In this document: positions 61,475 to 64,000 of the stretch, in pieces
Numbering within the stretch: the stretch's first letter is position 1
How the letters are laid out: each line of letters opens with the position of its first letter
Made by a program: the position numbers and the translations under genes
Assembly (NCBI RefSeq): GCF_014529535.1
Contig: NC_050738.1
Coordinates: 12,292,062-12,356,061, forward strand
Reading direction: 5' to 3'
Length of the DNA stretch: 64,000 nucleotides
Source of the DNA: Bradysia coprophila
Lineage: Eukaryota; Arthropoda; Insecta; Diptera; Sciaridae
Notes under the pieces: generated by a model
Databases searched by the model: none
What the model was told of the DNA's origin: nothing
What the model saw: the letters and a program-made list of their open reading frames with translations, nothing else

Positions 61475-62413
61475 GTGAAAATGGAAAATAGCAGAAAAAG
61501 AAAAGTTAAAATGAATACGATCCACAACGAGGAAAACAACAAAAGGCGCAGAGTGGAAGAGCCCAAATCAAAAACAAACAAAAAAAGAAGTTATGCTAGC
61601 GGTGGTATAGGTCACGAAGATGTAGACTTAACTCCTGAACAATTTGAGATTGCAAAGCAACGATTCCTAAATAGACTCAACGAGGATAGACATAATCGGC
61701 ACAACATACTGATCGAGACCCAGCAACAAAACAGCGTAAAATATTGTCAAATCAAGCAAGATTTGCTTACTTCATCGTATTTCAGCCGAATATTGCATTC
61801 CAGAAGCAGGAAGAGTTACAAAAAAGATAGTAGAGGATATTTTGTATCACAACGCGTTATACACAAACACAGCCATCAAAACCATCAACGATTGCACCAA
61901 TCAGAAGCCCTAAAAATATTTTCTGATCTGTACAAAATGAACCCATTGAATTGTGGTATTTATAGACGAAAATATAGCTTCTGGGGCTTCTCCGTATAGA
62001 CTCATTGGACGTCATGGTATTCTTGTCATAAAATGTCCTCGAAACGCATTCAAGACTATCTGTGAAGCTATTAATAAAAAAAAATTCCGTTTTGGTCGAA
62101 ATCGAAAAGCATCAGATACAATCAGGTGAATGTTGATAGTCACTGGTACATGCAAATTCAAGGACAATTACACGTATCTGGTAAGCAATTTGCTTACTTG
62201 ATGGTGTACCTGGGGCCATCTGAATTTAAAATTGAAAAAATTGATCGAGATGATGAGTATTGGAAGATAAAAATGGAACCCGAACTGTTGTACTTTTTCA
62301 ATGAAGCTATGCTGAAGGAATTGGTTGATCCTCGAAGTAGTAGATTTATGGAACTTCGCGATTATGATGAAAAAAATAATATTCGTGTGAACGTTTTCGG
62401 TGACTGTTTATAA
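61475..62413 (+). pseudogene. YqaJ-like nuclease domain following the transposase, frameshifted
   Basis: Starts with a basic Lys/Arg-rich linker (KRRRVEEPKSK) and DLTPEQFEIAKQRFL, then a YqaJ/lambda-exonuclease-type PD-(D/E)XK fold: ETQQQNS, LTSSYFSRI, KIVEDILYHNALYTNTA, GASPYRLIGRHGILVIKCP, WYMQIQGQLHVSGK, then GP--FKIEKIDRDDEYW and MEPELLYFF. The stop is at 62411-62413. Frameshifts lie near 61475 (A run), 61815 (A6), 61908, 61965 and 62083 (A9). Where active relatives read PDG and VEVKCP, this copy reads PYR and LVIKCP. The catalytic Asp and Glu are therefore replaced while Lys remains, so it is probably not catalytic. It continues the transposase reading and is likely the C-terminus of the same polypeptide. 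Confidence 0.78.
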
Positions 62414-62460
62414 TATTGTTGCTCACTTGTAGACATTTTTCATGCGTGTGTAGGATAAGA

Positions 62461-62553
62461 GTACCGACCCCCGACAAATAGGAGTCATCGGACAGTTATA
62501 GTTATAGAGAACAATAAGTGTCCAACGACTCATCCTTGTCGGAGGATTGGTAC
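62461..62553. repeat. Imperfect hairpin after the transposase unit
   Basis: GTACCGACCCCCGACAA near 62461 and the inverse CTTGTCGGAGGATTGGTAC ending near 62553 pair, as do GAGTCATCGGAC and GTCCAACGACTC: arms of ~33 bp with several mismatches. It could be a MITE or part of the element's terminus. Confidence 0.6.
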
Positions 62554-63267
62554 GCTTGCGCTATTTTGAATACAAAATTGTTCATCTAACACTGTCATAC
62601 AAACCTTCTTTCTCTCTCTCTATCTGTAAGTGTAAGTAGAGCGAGAAAACGATGTTGCACTACTTCAACCTACACAGTCTTACATCTTAATGCGCTGCAA
62701 TGTGTCTGGTACCAAAAATCTAAAGAGATGCCAAATTGCTAATTACTTTTTAATTGCATGAATATGTGCTACGTTCACTGTTTAGAAGCAAAAGCAAGTA
62801 TTTCGATAGTTTTTCAAAAATTGGATATTATTTTTTGGCCTGACTTGAGCCTTTAAAACTGGTACTGTACTGTGTAGAAGACTACAAAAGTGCATACCTT
62901 CGTAAAACTGACACTTTATTGTAGACATCTCTGTTTGCAAAATAAAACTGAAAACATAAACAGGTACTGCATCGCTGATTACAGTTGATATAACAAATTT
63001 AAATCAAATAATTTGCTCGCATAGACTCGGCTTGAAAAAACAGAATGCTGAATCTATCGTATCAAATGCTCGCTCATGACTGTTCACAACGGAGTGTTAC
63101 GGTTGATTGTAATGACGCTATTCATTAAACGTACGATAAACAACACATTAACATCAAAAATACTCGGAATCGAATTTATCAAAAAATTAATTATTATCGT
63201 CATCGTGGTCAGGTCCGGCATAGCCATACTGGCCTACCGAGCATCGCCCATTGGCTTTTTTAGTTTT
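62554..63267. other. Gene-free stretch
   Basis: Nothing beyond short frames. A 72-codon forward frame (63076-63294) runs into the duplicated block and is not supported. Confidence 0.45.
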
Positions 63268-64000
63268 TATGTAGCACACTTTCAATTAGCATAGTCTAAA
63301 CTATAAGCATACTAACAAATCAACATTCATTTCATAGGCTTACGACCATAGGTAAACAGGTTAACACGAATGCAGCCAAACACTGAATGCTGCATGATAT
63401 AAGTAAAAAAATGCAGTTTTCACAATTTTCTAATGTTCATTAGGAAACGTTTGTTGACGAACAAGAAGATTGGATTGACGACGACGAGTATGAATTTTTT
63501 CCACCGAATGTTTCTACAAATGATGTTTTTGTTGGTCTGCAGAATTCGAACGAGGTATATAAATGTTTACTAAAATAACTTCACTACTAAAGAGGGTCGC
63601 ATCTTATCTGCTCAAAATTGTTATTACACGTACCTTTGCATCCACATATCTCATTGTTTAGAATTTGAAGTATAGTATCATAAATTGAACAAAAAACATT
63701 TTTTTAGGAAAGTGGTCTATACCTCGAAGAGGAAGTTGTCATTGAAGAGGTGGTCAACGGCCTTAGTGAAGGAAGTAATCCTTCCGAGAAGGTATTCGTA
63801 ACTAAACCATTTCGTTTACGTAAATATTAATTAGGATCAATTAATAACACAAACCGTAAAGGGAGCACACACTAGAATTAATCTATACTCGAGGACGTTA
63901 CTTTTTATGTTTATCAATTTGTAATTCACTTTTCACTTTTATTTTATGAAACCTGACGCACCTGACCTGACCTCACCTGACCTGACAATCCACAATTTGT
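63268..64000 (+). repeat. Second, rearranged copy of parts of the USP/transposase unit
   Basis: 63268-63412 matches 60650-60795 (transposase intron/exon) with many single-base indels. It is joined at an AAAAATG-like junction to 63415-64000, which matches 58152-58739 almost perfectly. The second part carries intact copies of USP exons 5 (63444-63554, 111 nt) and 6 (63708-63791, 84 nt). The order of the two segments is reversed relative to the first unit. It runs off the window end. Confidence 0.9.

Overview
The window looks like a piece of an AT-rich insect nuclear genome. The evidence is a Bicaudal-C gene, a 7tm_6 odorant receptor, a secreted M14 carboxypeptidase, very short introns (mostly 55-65 nt), Penelope-like and LINE fragments, and many inverted-repeat miniature elements. 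A lower dipteran (for example a sciarid-like fly) would fit, but that is an inference from general style and no decisive taxonomic marker is present.

Layout. 0-9.5 kb is gene-poor: a 36-bp tandem array, a 1.5-kb element with ~630-bp inverted arms, a 9-bp simple repeat, a 439-bp TA-flanked MITE and a 595-bp hAT-type MITE with a perfect 8-bp target duplication. 9.76-11.08 kb (minus) is a complete four-exon odorant receptor of 386 codons. 13.6-14.8 kb is a 16-copy 75-bp minisatellite. 18.05-19.6 kb is a 5'-truncated Penelope-like element (RT + GIY-YIG). 19.8-20.5 kb holds an 18-bp repeat. 22.5-22.9 kb is an almost perfect 398-bp palindrome flanked by TTAA. 23.5-27.5 kb (minus) is Bicaudal-C in 12 recognisable exons (KH domains + SAM). 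27.5-34.3 kb has no recognised gene but several MITEs. 34.35-36.0 kb (minus) is a seven-exon zinc carboxypeptidase of 416 codons with an Arg at the specificity position. 36.9-49.2 kb is mostly transposon debris: three LINE fragments, one carrying a nested MITE, plus further MITEs. 53.45-55.13 kb is a satellite with a 287-bp higher-order period built from ~57-bp monomers.

The most unusual region is 56.6-62.4 kb. An intact, compact ubiquitin-specific protease (Cys box, zinc-ribbon, His box) has an acidic tail encoded by duplicated 111-nt exons. It is followed, in a compatible splice phase, by a Mutator-like DDE transposase with zinc motifs and then a YqaJ-type nuclease domain. I infer a USP-transposase-YqaJ polyprotein or composite mobile element. 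The USP half is open throughout, whereas the transposase/nuclease half carries about nine small frameshifts, mostly at homopolymers. Part of the unit (a transposase segment joined to USP exons 5-6) is repeated at 63.27-64.0 kb and runs off the window, so the element is repeated locally or the assembly is rearranged there.

The three host genes (receptor, BicC, carboxypeptidase) all lie on the minus strand and show no sign of functional linkage. All exon models come from reading splice sites and frame by eye; no alignment or search was run.
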